Origin: DASWIG01 sp965371445
Lineage (GTDB): Bacteria > Acidobacteriota > Thermoanaerobaculia > Multivoradales > J023
Direction of reading: 5' to 3'
Assembly (NCBI GenBank): GCA_965371445.1
Contig: CBDUYN010000263.1
Coordinates: 1 to 10,626 of the forward strand
DNA length: 10,626 bases
The position numbers and the translations under genes are program-made. The notes below the pieces were generated by a model. It ran no database searches. It saw only the letters and a program-made list of their open reading frames with translations, and was not told the DNA's origin. Positions within the stretch are counted from its first letter, which is position 1. Each line of letters starts with the position of its first letter. Of this stretch, positions 1 to 6,344 are shown in pieces.

Positions 1-50
1 GGCGGTTTGAAGCGATATCAGACCCGTAATTCCGAGCCTCTTTCATCTAA

Positions 51-83
51 GTGCCCCTCACTTCTTCTAGAAATGGAGGGCAC
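51..83. other. Imperfect hairpin near left edge
   Basis: The arms GTGCCC (51-56) and GGGCAC (78-83) are exact complements. With C57 bulged out, two further pairs form (58-59 with 76-77). The loop contains the 8-bp palindrome TTCTAGAA (65-72). No T-tract follows on either strand, so it is not a convincing terminator. It is more AT-rich than its surroundings and lies just before the CHAT remnant. Its function is unknown. Confidence 0.25.
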
Positions 84-112
84 CTAAAAGTCGGCAGAAG
101 CTCGGCCGCGGC

Positions 113-300
113 GATCTTGAAACCATCGCCGACGTGCGCGTGCGCGCCGCCGCCGAGCGTGGCTCCGACTTCGCGCCCCTGCCCGCCAGGTGGCCGACGT
201 CAGTACCGCGGAGCTGATGATCCGCTTCTACGGTCACCTGAACGCCGGCATGGCGAAGGACGAAGCGCTGCGGGCGGCGCAGCTGGAGCTGATCCGCCGG
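113..300 (+). pseudogene. Degraded CHAT-domain (caspase-like) protein fragment with internal deletion
   Basis: From 190 to 300 the plus strand reads VADVSTAELMIRFYGHL, then NAGMAKDEALRAAQLELIRR. This is the classic C-terminal part of CHAT domains, where 'V.D.STA.LM..FY..L..G....EALR.AQL.L' follows the catalytic Cys region. Just upstream in another frame (113-187) is DLETIADVRVRAAAERG followed by SDFAPLPA, which resembles the 'F.PLP.(S/T)R.EA' stretch that precedes the catalytic His in these proteins. The junction near 185-190 therefore looks like an out-of-frame deletion that removed the catalytic core, including the His and Cys motifs. CHAT similarity stops at about 300, before the usual 'PYYWAAF' ending. 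No start codon or ribosome-binding site is visible. The 190-300 match is fairly firm. The upstream half is a weaker match made from memory. Confidence 0.55.
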
Positions 301-321
301 AGGGCGTCCGGGGCCCTCTCC

Positions 322-771
322 TCATGCGGCGTTCTGGCGGAGGTAGGTCAAGCTGTCCGGCAGGTCACGAATCAGCCGCAGCAGGAGGTCCAATGACGCC
401 GTCTGGACCTTACGGCCGGCTTCCCAGCGCGAGAGGGTGTTGCTCCCCAGCCGGAGAAGCTCAGCGAAGCCAGTCTGCGTCAGTCCGAGCCGCTTTCTGA
501 TGGCGCGGATCTCGGCAGCGGACAGCAGACCATACTTGTTCCGATAGAGGGTAAACGCAGTTTGACGCAACCGAGCGACCTCATCGTTTCTGAGAACGGC
601 TTCGCCGCATGCTGGACATCGCAGGTGCGAAACCCCTTTTACGTGGATTCTCTGGCCATTGACAGCATAGGTGAGATCATCGCTCCGCTCTTCCATCATC
701 GTGCCGCAATTGGGGCACGCGTCGTCAGGGAGAACCGTCGGTTGGGCTGTATCCCGGTCATCGGTCGGCAT
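322..771 (-). CDS. mqsA: MqsA-family antitoxin (YgiT-type zinc finger plus HTH)
   Basis: This is the antitoxin of a type II toxin-antitoxin pair and a likely repressor of its own operon. Numbered from the chosen start, the N-terminal zinc-binding domain has CPNC (Cys19, Cys22) and CPAC (Cys52, Cys55), with the family pattern 'Y..NG....VKG..HL.C..CGE' between and after them. The C-terminal half is an Xre-type helix-turn-helix: 'IRKRLGLTQTGFAELL' followed by SNTLSRWEAG. Asn111 and Arg115 in 'NTLSR' align with the operator-contacting Asn97 and Arg101 of E. coli MqsA. The length of 149 residues compares with 131 for E. coli MqsA, the excess being an acidic N-terminal leader. I chose the ATG at 771 because GAGG lies 9 bases upstream of it. 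The ATG at 780 (three residues longer) has GAGG directly abutting it, which is too close. The gene overlaps the end of the toxin gene by 14 bases, so translation is probably coupled. Confidence 0.9.
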   Translation of the reverse strand: MPTDDRDTAQPTVLPDDACPNCGTMMEERSDDLTYAVNGQRIHVKGVSHLRCPACGEAVLRNDEVARLRQTAFTLYRNKYGLLSAAEIRAIRKRLGLTQTGFAELLRLGSNTLSRWEAGRKVQTASLDLLLRLIRDLPDSLTYLRQNAA

Positions 772-1072
772 GATCTTCATCCTCGTGAAACGAGATCAAG
801 ACACAGTCTGTCCGTAAGATCACCTTCACGTAAATGACCTCGTCCTCGACGAGAGGTTTGAAGACGTACATCCATTCGTCTGTCTTCTCGGACACAAACC
901 TCTCCACGAAGTCGTCCTGTTGCAGATTGGCAAGTACGAAGTAGACCTCTTCTATGGAGAGCTCCGAAGAGAGCTCCTCGATCTCTTCGAGTGCCTTGAC
1001 CGTGAACCGGACGCGCCCCCGGGAGGCGAGGTCTTGGAGGCGGTGCAGGATGCTGGGTAGCCAGTTGGGCAT
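758..1072 (-). CDS. mqsR: MqsR-like toxin (RNase-type, type II TA)
   Basis: A 104-residue protein placed first in the operon, as in E. coli mqsRA where the toxin precedes the antitoxin. Shared family features are 'G.VRFT..AL' (residues 19-28), a DDF motif (53-55), Trp67 in 'EWMYVFKP', and 'VIYVKVILRTDCVLISFHE' (79-97). The last matches the 'VYLK.....VL.VSF.E' ending of E. coli MqsR, including the Tyr equivalent to Tyr81. MqsR proteins are RelE-fold, ribosome-independent mRNA interferases that cut mainly at GCU. Two residues proposed to be catalytic in E. coli (Lys56, Gln68) appear here as Glu57 and Met68 in my hand alignment, so cleavage chemistry or specificity may differ. The start at 1072 has only a weak GAG-type ribosome site. 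The predicted leader is short (about 20 bases). The partner antitoxin overlaps its 3' end. Confidence 0.85.
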   Translation of the reverse strand: MPNWLPSILHRLQDLASRGRVRFTVKALEEIEELSSELSIEEVYFVLANLQQDDFVERFVSEKTDEWMYVFKPLVEDEVIYVKVILRTDCVLISFHEDEDHADR

Positions 1073-1087
1073 GGCTCGGTTCTCGAC

Positions 1088-1101
1088 TCACCATGTGGTG
1101 A
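1088..1101. promoter_or_regulatory. Putative MqsA operator palindrome
   Basis: TCACCA-TG-TGGTGA is a perfect inverted repeat with 6-base arms and a 2-base spacer. It abuts the -10 element and covers the predicted transcription start of the toxin gene. E. coli MqsA represses its operon by binding short palindromes of the form AACCT-(2-4 bases)-AGGTT, so arm length and spacing fit an MqsA-type site although the bases differ. A repressor bound here would block transcription initiation. Assignment to MqsA is inference from position and symmetry. Confidence 0.55.
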
Positions 1102-1130
1102 ATTCTGGCACCCGACGACGAGCCTGTCAA
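1102..1130 (-). promoter_or_regulatory. Sigma70-type promoter of the mqsRA operon
   Basis: On the minus strand a perfect -35 hexamer TTGACA (1125-1130) is followed by exactly 17 bases and then CAGAAT (1102-1107), which matches four of six bases of TATAAT. The predicted transcription start is near 1095, about 20-25 bases before the toxin ATG at 1072. It is the best-formed promoter I see in the window and is correctly placed for the toxin-antitoxin operon. Confidence 0.65.
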
Positions 1131-1323
1131 GCCGCCTGCCGGGAGACCGGGAGATCCGCCCCCTCTTTCCTCCGCCCCCGGCCCGCTCAACCCAGGTGCC
1201 TGGCACTTGCACTGAGACTTGAGCGCGGCCCCTCACCCCAGCCCTCTCCCCCGCAGACGGGGGCGAGGGGGCAGACGCCCTCCGGCCGTCACCGGGGCGG
1301 ACGCATTTGGCAGGCGTTTTGGC
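1131..1323. other. Non-coding spacer between mqsRA promoter and protease terminator
   Basis: No credible gene lies here. The open frames are Arg/Pro-rich by-products of base composition. The stretch contains the short palindrome GTGCC-T-GGCAC (1196-1206), inside a CCAGGTGCCTGG-type motif, and the C/G-rich hairpin listed separately at 1241-1272. Strong strand asymmetry is visible: runs of C in 1150-1250 and runs of G in 1258-1272. Confidence 0.5.
1241..1272. repeat. C/G-rich imperfect hairpin, dispersed-repeat type
   Basis: The left arm CTCTCCCCCG and right arm CGGGGGCGAG surround the 4-base loop CAGA (1254-1257). Six pairs form next to the loop, then one T/C mismatch, then five more pairs. 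It is preceded by CCCCTCACCCCAGCCCTCTC (1229-1248), a wording I associate with 'CCTCACCCCAGCCCTCTCCC' intergenic repeats found in many high-GC bacterial genomes. Only one copy is in the window, so repeat status is from recollection. There is no T-tract, so it is not a typical terminator. Confidence 0.45.
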
Positions 1324-1363
1324 CAAGAGAAAAGGGGTGACGGACCCGTGTCCGTCACCCCTT
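1324..1363 (-). terminator. Rho-independent terminator of the complete metalloprotease gene
   Basis: The arms AAGGGGTGACGGAC (1332-1345) and GTCCGTCACCCCTT (1350-1363) form a perfect 14-base-pair stem with a 4-base loop. Read on the minus strand the stem is followed by a T-rich tail, TTTTCTCTT (complement of 1324-1332). It lies about 60 bases downstream of the stop codon at 1425 and would end transcription before the mqsRA promoter. A further GC-rich hairpin (CCACGG 1383-1388 with CCGTGG 1405-1410) sits between the stop codon and this terminator. Confidence 0.9.
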
Positions 1364-1424
1364 GGATCGACCTGGAAGGGTTCCACGGTGAGGACGGGTC
1401 CCCGCCGTGGACGCGGCCTCCCGA

Positions 1425-4400
1425 CTAGTTGCAGATCGAGAAGTCGTCGATACCGCACTCGACGATGTCGCCGGGGCCGGCACCGTCCGAGCACTGCATG
1501 CGCAGCTGGACGGTCGAGCCCGCCGGAATCGAAGCGGTGGCCTCGGCCCACGCCGGGTTCGAGGTCGAGTCGCCGTTCGACGCGAGCGTCGTCCAGCTCG
1601 CGCCGTCGTTCGTGGAGTACTCGAGGCGGAAGAAGTCGCCCGAGGCGTCGTCACCGGCGTCGCGCTGGCCGTGCCAGTACCACACCCGAAGCGTCGAGGC
1701 ACACGACACCGGCCAACTCGGCGAGGCGAGGATGCAGACGCCGCCGTCGACGTCGTCGACGCCGGCGCTCGTGTTGACGGCCGTGAAGATCGAAGTCGTA
1801 CCGGAGTGCGAGCCGGCCACCTGGTAGCCCCCGCCCGGGTTGGTCGGGTCTCCGGTGACGTAGGCGCCGGCGGTGCAGGTCGACGCCGGGTCGTTGAGCC
1901 AGCCTGCGGTGCCCGACTCGAAGTCGTCGACGACCGTGCAGCTCTGGCAGCCGCAGCCCTGGCAGCTGGGAAGAACGGCTGGCTCGGTCTTTTCGTGAGG
2001 GGAGTGGTCGTCGTACATGGCGAGGCCAGCAGGACCGAAGTTGCCGCCGCCGCAGTTCTGGGACTGGATGGTATAGTCGGGTTCGCCGTCGCCATCACTA
2101 TCGACCATCAGCCCATCACAGTCAACCCCCGGACCCGGGGTGGAAGTCCACGGCGCGCCGTCGGTGGTTATGGTCTGAGGTGCGTCGAGATCGAGCAGGT
2201 TGCTACATGGGCCACCAGGCCCCGACGACGAATAGCAATCGTCCGTTCCCGGATAGAAGGACGTGATGTGCCCCGTCACCGGGAAAGTGGCGTCGTAGAC
2301 AGGGTCTTCAGCGGGAGGAGCGCTGTAGATCGTCATCGTCCCGGCGGTCTGCTGACCATCGAGGCTGACGACCACGTCGTATTCTACCGAAGAACCATCC
2401 CCGCAGTCCACGGTCAGGGGCGTGACGCTAACCAGAGATAGGGCTCGAATGATCACCGGGGTGTTGGCGACGCCGTTTACGAAAACCGCGTCTTGTAGTC
2501 GCTCCATGACGGTGTCGGTCGTGCCGAGCACCCCGGCCGGGGAAGTCTTCAACGGTTTCCCCTGTAGAGAGACCGGATTCTGTGGGTCGGTCGTTGGAAC
2601 CGGTTTGGAACCCCCAGTACAGTCGGGGTCGGCGTCGAAGAAACCTCCGGGAATGTCGATGACGATTTGACCTCCGTCTACCGGCGTCTCCAAGAGGTCG
2701 ATCCCGGGACAGACGGCGGCAAGGATCGTTACCTGGATCGAGTCCGAACCCAGGAGGCCGCAGCTGTCGGTCACCGAAGCGGTGATCGTATGGGTGCCGG
2801 CCGACAGCGTGCTGGTCGAGAACGAGCCGCCGGAACCGATGGTACCGTCCAGGCTGGAGGTCCAGGTCAACGCCGAGGTCAGATCGCTGGCCTCGGCGTC
2901 GCTGGCGGTTCCGGTGAAGGTCACGGTTTCGCACTCGTTGTAGATGGAACCGTCCGGCGGAGCGCTGATCGTCACCACCGGCTGCGGCCTACCACAAGGG
3001 CACTCACCGCTGTTGACTGCGAAGACCAAGTCGTCGGTGTCGTCGTAGCTGCCGGTCGGGCACGTGCTCGGGCCGCCGTTGTAGCGGAAGTTGGCGCGCA
3101 CCGCTTGCAGGCTGCCGCTGGGCAGCGTGTACTGCGCCGACAGGGTCTGCAAACCGCCCGACGACAGGTTGACCGTCGTGATCAGCTGCCAGAACGGCGC
3201 GTTCGCGTCGGCGGCATACCAGAGGTCCAGGTGGTCCGAGGTGCCCGTCGACCAAGCGTAGACCGTGGCGTCGACCTGGACGGTCGCGCCCTCGACCATG
3301 TCACTGCCGTCGAGAGTCTTGACGACGATCTTGTCGTTGGACTCGTCGGAGTGGTAGGTGCCCGAGGTGCCGTCGGTGCAGCTGTCGATCGTGTTCGGCT
3401 GGTTGGGCTCCGGACCGACGGTCCCGCGGCCGTCGAGCAACGCCAACGAGTCACACTCGCTCCCCGCGACCGCGCACTTGGGAGCGCCGAGGCCGGAGTC
3501 GTAGACCGCGTCCTGCGGACCGTTCTGGCAGCTGCAGACGTCGTTCACCTCGTCGCAGCCCTGGCCCGGGCAGGGATCGCTTCCGGCCACGCAGCTGCCC
3601 GCGTTGCAGGTCTCGGAGCCGTTGCACCAGAGGCCGTCGTCACAGTCCGCGTCCGCGACGCACAGCGGGGTGGCGCAGGCGCACGCGGACGCGGGGCCGA
3701 AACAGGCGTCGTTGCTACCCATCGGAATCACGATGTAGCAGTACTCGCGGCCGTTCTGGAGGTGGTTGCCGTCGTTCCACGTCGTGCCCGTGGTCTCGCC
3801 GAGCCTCACCTTGCCGAAGTCGCACTGGAACACGCCCTCGGTGCGGAAGACGTCGTAACGGCTGGCACCCGAGACCGAGCCCCAGGAGAGGCTCACCGAG
3901 TTGTTGCCCGCGATGGCGGTGACGCTCGGCGCGCTCGTCGGGACGCCGGAGCAACCCGAATCCGTGGGCGTCGGGGTCTGGCAGGCGATCTCCTGGTCGT
4001 TGAACGACTGGTAGATGGCCACCATGTGCGGCGTGCCGTCGTTGATGTTGCCGTTGTCGTCGTCCGCGGCCAGGTAGTTGTTGTAGCCGCTGGAGCCGCT
4101 GCAACCGCCGTTCGGCGGGCCGCCCGAGAACCAGATGCTGGTGACGCCGGCGGCGATGTAGGTCAACCGGGTGGTGATCTCGTGGGCGGTGTTGTTGTCC
4201 ATGCCGTAAAGCGTCGGGAGCTTGCGCTTCCACAGCGACCACACGGCCTCCGAGTAGACGCCGCCGACGCAGTGGACGCTACCGCCGCAGTTGGCGTTGG
4301 ACCAGCTGTAGTCGTGCGGGTTGCCCGATGCACGCTTCAGGTAGTCGATGTCCCGGACGCCGGTGCAGGTCAGGCAGGGATCGCCGTTGCCCGAGCACAC

Positions 4401-5897
4401 CGTGGAGCAGAAGTTGCGGCCGATGCAGGAGGTGTCGAGGCGAAGGGCGGCGTAGATGTCGGCGATGCCTTCGCCGGAGGGACTGGCGATGCCACCGACG
4501 ACGTCGTTGGCGTCCATGCCGTGACCCCACTCATGGTCGAACACACCCGCGATCTCACCGGTGTTGGCGCAGCAGCCGCCGGAGCGGTAGAAGTTCACCG
4601 TCGAGCCGTTCCAGAAGGCGTTGCAGGTGTTGTTGATGTTCACGTTGGCGGTCAGCCGGTTCTGGAGCCACGTGTTCGACGGCAGCTGGCCGCGGGCCAT
4701 CTCCTTGATCTTGTTGAGCTCGTAGAAGCAGGTGCGTGAGGCGTGGGTGTTGCCGGCGCCGCCGAAGCCCGGCGTCGTGCAGTCGGTGCCGCCCGAGGTG
4801 CCCCAGTCGATGCCGTCCGACTGCGTCAGGCTGGCCGCGCCGCAGTTGTCGTTGATGTCGACGTACGGACCGTAGAACGTGGCGGTGATGCTGCCAAACC
4901 CTGGCACGTTGCCGCCGGTGTCGGTGGTCCCGATGGTGGTGTCCTGGAAGGGCATGGGCCAGCCGGCCTGCTCGACGCCGTCGGGCACGATGCCGTCGTT
5001 GGTCACCGGGTAGACGCCGCCCTTGATCTCGGCGTACTGGTTGGTGTCCTGGTTGGAGAGCACCCCACCGTCGTGGGCGTCGACGAGAACTTCCCAGTTG
5101 CCGCCGTCACCCTCGACGTTGAGCTTGACGGACCAGACCAGCTGGTAACGGTAGGGCGCGTTGCCGTTGGCGCGGGCCATCGGGACGTAGAGCTGCTCGG
5201 GCTTGCCCCACTCGCGGGTCACGCCGAGAGACGCGAGGTAGCCCTCGGCTTCGAAGCGCGCCTCGTCGGCGCTGATCTGGGGACGGTTCGGATTCGCGGT
5301 GCGGTCGCCCCACTGGTGGGCGCTCAGCAGGGTCAGGTTGCCCTGGCCGATGACCGCGGAGACGTGGCTGTCGCGCACCGGGATGCCGTCCAACGTCCGC
5401 CGGGCGTAGATCTGGTAGAGGTCGCCGTCGGCGTGGGAGGCGATGCGGAGGTCCGAGAGCTCGCTGGGGTCGACCCCGAGATCGGCCTGGTTGGCGTCGA
5501 GGTAGCCCAGGAAGGCGTCTCCGGCGGCCTTCTCGCGCACGGCGCGGTTCTGAGGCGCCGCCACCTTCAGGTCGGCCCAACGCAGGTGGTTGCCGACGCC
5601 TTTGCCGGGAACCATGGGCTCCGTGGGCATCAGGGTGACGAAGCGTCCGCTGCGCCGGTCGACGCGCGCCGTGGCCTGGTTGACGCCAAGGCGGGCGAGG
5701 CGCTCCCGGGCCTGGGCCGCGGCCTGGGGAGGCAACTGGCCGAGTTCGTCGTTGAAGGCGGGGATCGTGAGATCGGCGTGCCGGTACGCCTTGGCGGCGA
5801 CGTCCGGAGTCTTCTCAGGCTCCACCTGGGCCTGAAGGGTCCCGGCGACGGCCAGCGTCGCGAGGAGAATCAACGTCTGTCGAATCACTTGCTTCAT
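1425..5897 (-). CDS. Secreted multi-domain zinc metallopeptidase (gluzincin, M4/M36-like)
   Basis: A complete 1490-residue exported endopeptidase. The signal peptide is MKQVIRQTLILLATLAVAGT then LQAQ, with predicted cleavage after AQ (residue 24). Residues 25 to about 330 look like an inhibitory FTP/PepSY-type propeptide ('VRDSHVSAVIGQGNLTLLSA'). The catalytic domain (about 330-640) carries HEWGH at 455-459 and EGIAD at 476-480, giving two His ligands, Glu456 as catalytic base and Glu476 as third zinc ligand. Next come an Fn3 domain (about 650-730), a Cys-rich unit (746-790), a beta-rich domain (about 791-963), a PKD/Ig-like domain (about 970-1063), an unassigned module (about 1064-1320) with a calcium-site-like DSDGDGEPD, and a C-terminal beta domain (about 1321-1490) with DDVDGG and HGQRDAGDDA. 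There is no transmembrane anchor or recognised sorting tail. I chose 5897 because a signal peptide and AAGGAAGGA ribosome site begin there. The upstream in-frame ATG at 6053 adds 52 non-secretory residues. Confidence 0.92.
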   Translation of the reverse strand: MKQVIRQTLILLATLAVAGTLQAQVEPEKTPDVAAKAYRHADLTIPAFNDELGQLPPQAAAQARERLARLGVNQATARVDRRSGRFVTLMPTEPMVPGKGVGNHLRWADLKVAAPQNRAVREKAAGDAFLGYLDANQADLGVDPSELSDLRIASHADGDLYQIYARRTLDGIPVRDSHVSAVIGQGNLTLLSAHQWGDRTANPNRPQISADEARFEAEGYLASLGVTREWGKPEQLYVPMARANGNAPYRYQLVWSVKLNVEGDGGNWEVLVDAHDGGVLSNQDTNQYAEIKGGVYPVTNDGIVPDGVEQAGWPMPFQDTTIGTTDTGGNVPGFGSITATFYGPYVDINDNCGAASLTQSDGIDWGTSGGTDCTTPGFGGAGNTHASRTCFYELNKIKEMARGQLPSNTWLQNRLTANVNINNTCNAFWNGSTVNFYRSGGCCANTGEIAGVFDHEWGHGMDANDVVGGIASPSGEGIADIYAALRLDTSCIGRNFCSTVCSGNGDPCLTCTGVRDIDYLKRASGNPHDYSWSNANCGGSVHCVGGVYSEAVWSLWKRKLPTLYGMDNNTAHEITTRLTYIAAGVTSIWFSGGPPNGGCSGSSGYNNYLAADDDNGNINDGTPHMVAIYQSFNDQEIACQTPTPTDSGCSGVPTSAPSVTAIAGNNSVSLSWGSVSGASRYDVFRTEGVFQCDFGKVRLGETTGTTWNDGNHLQNGREYCYIVIPMGSNDACFGPASACACATPLCVADADCDDGLWCNGSETCNAGSCVAGSDPCPGQGCDEVNDVCSCQNGPQDAVYDSGLGAPKCAVAGSECDSLALLDGRGTVGPEPNQPNTIDSCTDGTSGTYHSDESNDKIVVKTLDGSDMVEGATVQVDATVYAWSTGTSDHLDLWYAADANAPFWQLITTVNLSSGGLQTLSAQYTLPSGSLQAVRANFRYNGGPSTCPTGSYDDTDDLVFAVNSGECPCGRPQPVVTISAPPDGSIYNECETVTFTGTASDAEASDLTSALTWTSSLDGTIGSGGSFSTSTLSAGTHTITASVTDSCGLLGSDSIQVTILAAVCPGIDLLETPVDGGQIVIDIPGGFFDADPDCTGGSKPVPTTDPQNPVSLQGKPLKTSPAGVLGTTDTVMERLQDAVFVNGVANTPVIIRALSLVSVTPLTVDCGDGSSVEYDVVVSLDGQQTAGTMTIYSAPPAEDPVYDATFPVTGHITSFYPGTDDCYSSSGPGGPCSNLLDLDAPQTITTDGAPWTSTPGPGVDCDGLMVDSDGDGEPDYTIQSQNCGGGNFGPAGLAMYDDHSPHEKTEPAVLPSCQGCGCQSCTVVDDFESGTAGWLNDPASTCTAGAYVTGDPTNPGGGYQVAGSHSGTTSIFTAVNTSAGVDDVDGGVCILASPSWPVSCASTLRVWYWHGQRDAGDDASGDFFRLEYSTNDGASWTTLASNGDSTSNPAWAEATASIPAGSTVQLRMQCSDGAGPGDIVECGIDDFSICN
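3010..4464 (-). repeat. Copy 1 of a diverged direct duplication (protease gene segment)
   Basis: This segment aligns with 9020-10626, about 6.16 kb away in the same orientation. It covers the end of the metallopeptidase, Fn3, Cys-rich and beta-rich domains. Identity is high in patches: 4242-4328 matches 10401-10487 with two mismatches in 87 bases, and 35 consecutive bases match in the region encoding YQSFNDQEIAC. Confidence 0.8.
3528..3662 (-). repeat. Single Cys-rich unit in the downstream protease
   Basis: It reads CVADADCDDGLWCNGSETC and continues to CDEVNDVCSC, the same pattern as the four units in the upstream gene. It lies between the Fn3 and beta-rich domains. Confidence 0.75.
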
Positions 5898-5901
5898 TGT
5901 T

Positions 5902-5910
5902 CCTTCCTTT
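5902..5910 (-). promoter_or_regulatory. Ribosome binding site fixing the metalloprotease start
   Basis: Read on the minus strand, AAAGGAAGGAACA precedes the ATG at 5897. It supplies a strong Shine-Dalgarno core at normal spacing and rules out the upstream in-frame ATG at 6053, whose extra 52 codons run through the REP-like hairpins. Confidence 0.8.
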
Positions 5911-5986
5911 CTGTGTTGGTCCTGTCCCGGGACGCACGGGTGGCCACACGCCACCGCGTCCCTCGTCAGGAGCGTTGCTGGGGCGA

Positions 5987-6033
5987 CCCTGGGTTGAAAC
6001 CCAGGGCCAGACGCGGTCGTCCCTACGGGACGA
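5987..6033. repeat. REP-like element: two tandem perfect hairpins
   Basis: The first hairpin pairs CCCTGGGTT (5987-5995) with AACCCAGGG (5998-6006), a 9-pair stem with a 2-base centre. The second pairs TCGTCCC (6017-6023) with GGGACGA (6027-6033), a 7-pair stem with loop TAC. GGG-CGA-CCC (5981-5989) overlaps the first. Two close hairpins with a 'CCTGGGTTGAAACCCAGG' core are typical of dispersed intergenic REP-type repeats mobilised by REP-associated tyrosine transposases. Only one copy is visible here, so dispersal cannot be confirmed from this window. Confidence 0.6.
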
Positions 6034-6210
6034 AGAGCTACCTGCGCTCCCAAGGCAGTGGCAGCGGGATCGCGACCGGCTCGGGGGCGGACCCCGATTC
6101 CAGGGCCGGGAGGGTACGCACGAGTGGGTCTGCCCGGCGACCGGAAGAAACCCTGACGCGGACGGGAATTCTGCCGCGGAGAGTCGCGAGGATGCCTGAG
6201 AGCTGTGTCA

Positions 6211-6226
6211 CTTGAATCATTTCAAG
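6211..6226. repeat. Short perfect inverted repeat (possible operator)
   Basis: CTTGAA-TCAT-TTCAAG has 6-base arms and a 4-base spacer. It is AT-richer than its surroundings and lies about 315 bases upstream of the downstream protease start. It could be a regulator site or a small RNA hairpin. No T-tract follows. Confidence 0.3.
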
Positions 6227-6250
6227 GCCCTTTCCAGGTCGTCGTAAACG

Positions 6251-6266
6251 GAGATCTCCTGATCTC
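6251..6266. repeat. Short perfect inverted repeat
   Basis: GAGATC-TCCT-GATCTC has 6-base arms and a 4-base spacer, and overlaps the 10-base palindrome GGAGATCTCC (6250-6259). It lies 24 bases from the CTTGAA repeat and has the same 6-4-6 geometry. Function is not known. Confidence 0.3.
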
Positions 6267-6344
6267 TTCACCGCGGGCGAGAGACGGTTCGGTGGTTTGG
6301 TGTCTCGGGACTGAGGTGGGACGCTCGGCCCTACCGAGATCGTG

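Larger units (their letters stand above)
5898..6344. other. Intergenic region between the two protease genes
   Basis: This gap of 447 bases has no supported gene. It holds the ribosome site of the downstream protease gene, a REP-like double hairpin (5987-6033), and two short inverted repeats (6211-6226 and 6251-6266). Just past the stop codon of the upstream gene is a weak 5-pair hairpin (CTCGG 6324-6328, CCGAG 6334-6338) with no T-tract, so I see no good intrinsic terminator for that gene. I found no convincing -35/-10 pair on the minus strand. The spacing suggests separate transcription, but read-through from the upstream gene is possible. Confidence 0.6.

Noticed and set aside
300..318. 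Hairpin GAGGGC/GCCCTC just downstream of the antitoxin stop
   Set aside because: The 6-pair stem is correctly placed for a terminator, but no T-tract follows on the minus strand, so I do not call it one.
777..1551. Minus-strand open frames overlapping the toxin and spacer (777-1190 and 952-1551)
   Set aside because: They are Arg/Pro/Gly-rich, match no family, and are out of frame with the clear MqsR-like gene.
5898..6053. 52-codon N-terminal extension of the metalloprotease from the ATG at 6053
   Set aside because: It would bury the signal peptide, is encoded by the REP-like hairpins, and lacks a ribosome site. The ATG at 5897 has both a ribosome site and a signal peptide.
2667..6215. Very long plus-strand open frames opposite the metalloprotease gene (2667-4739 and 4743-6215)
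   Set aside because: Their products are monotonously Val/Arg/Ala/Gly-rich with no recognisable domain. They are antisense shadows of a GC-rich gene that has a signal peptide, catalytic motifs and paralogy.
6038..6271. 77-residue minus-strand open frame in the intergenic gap
   Set aside because: It runs through the CTTGAA inverted repeat into the edge of the REP-like region, has Arg/Pro-biased composition, and has no supporting ribosome site or homologue I recognise.
5898..6344. Promoter-like TTTACG with TGAAAT on the minus strand near 6220-6250
   Set aside because: Each box matches only four of six bases with an 18-base spacer, too weak to call in this composition.
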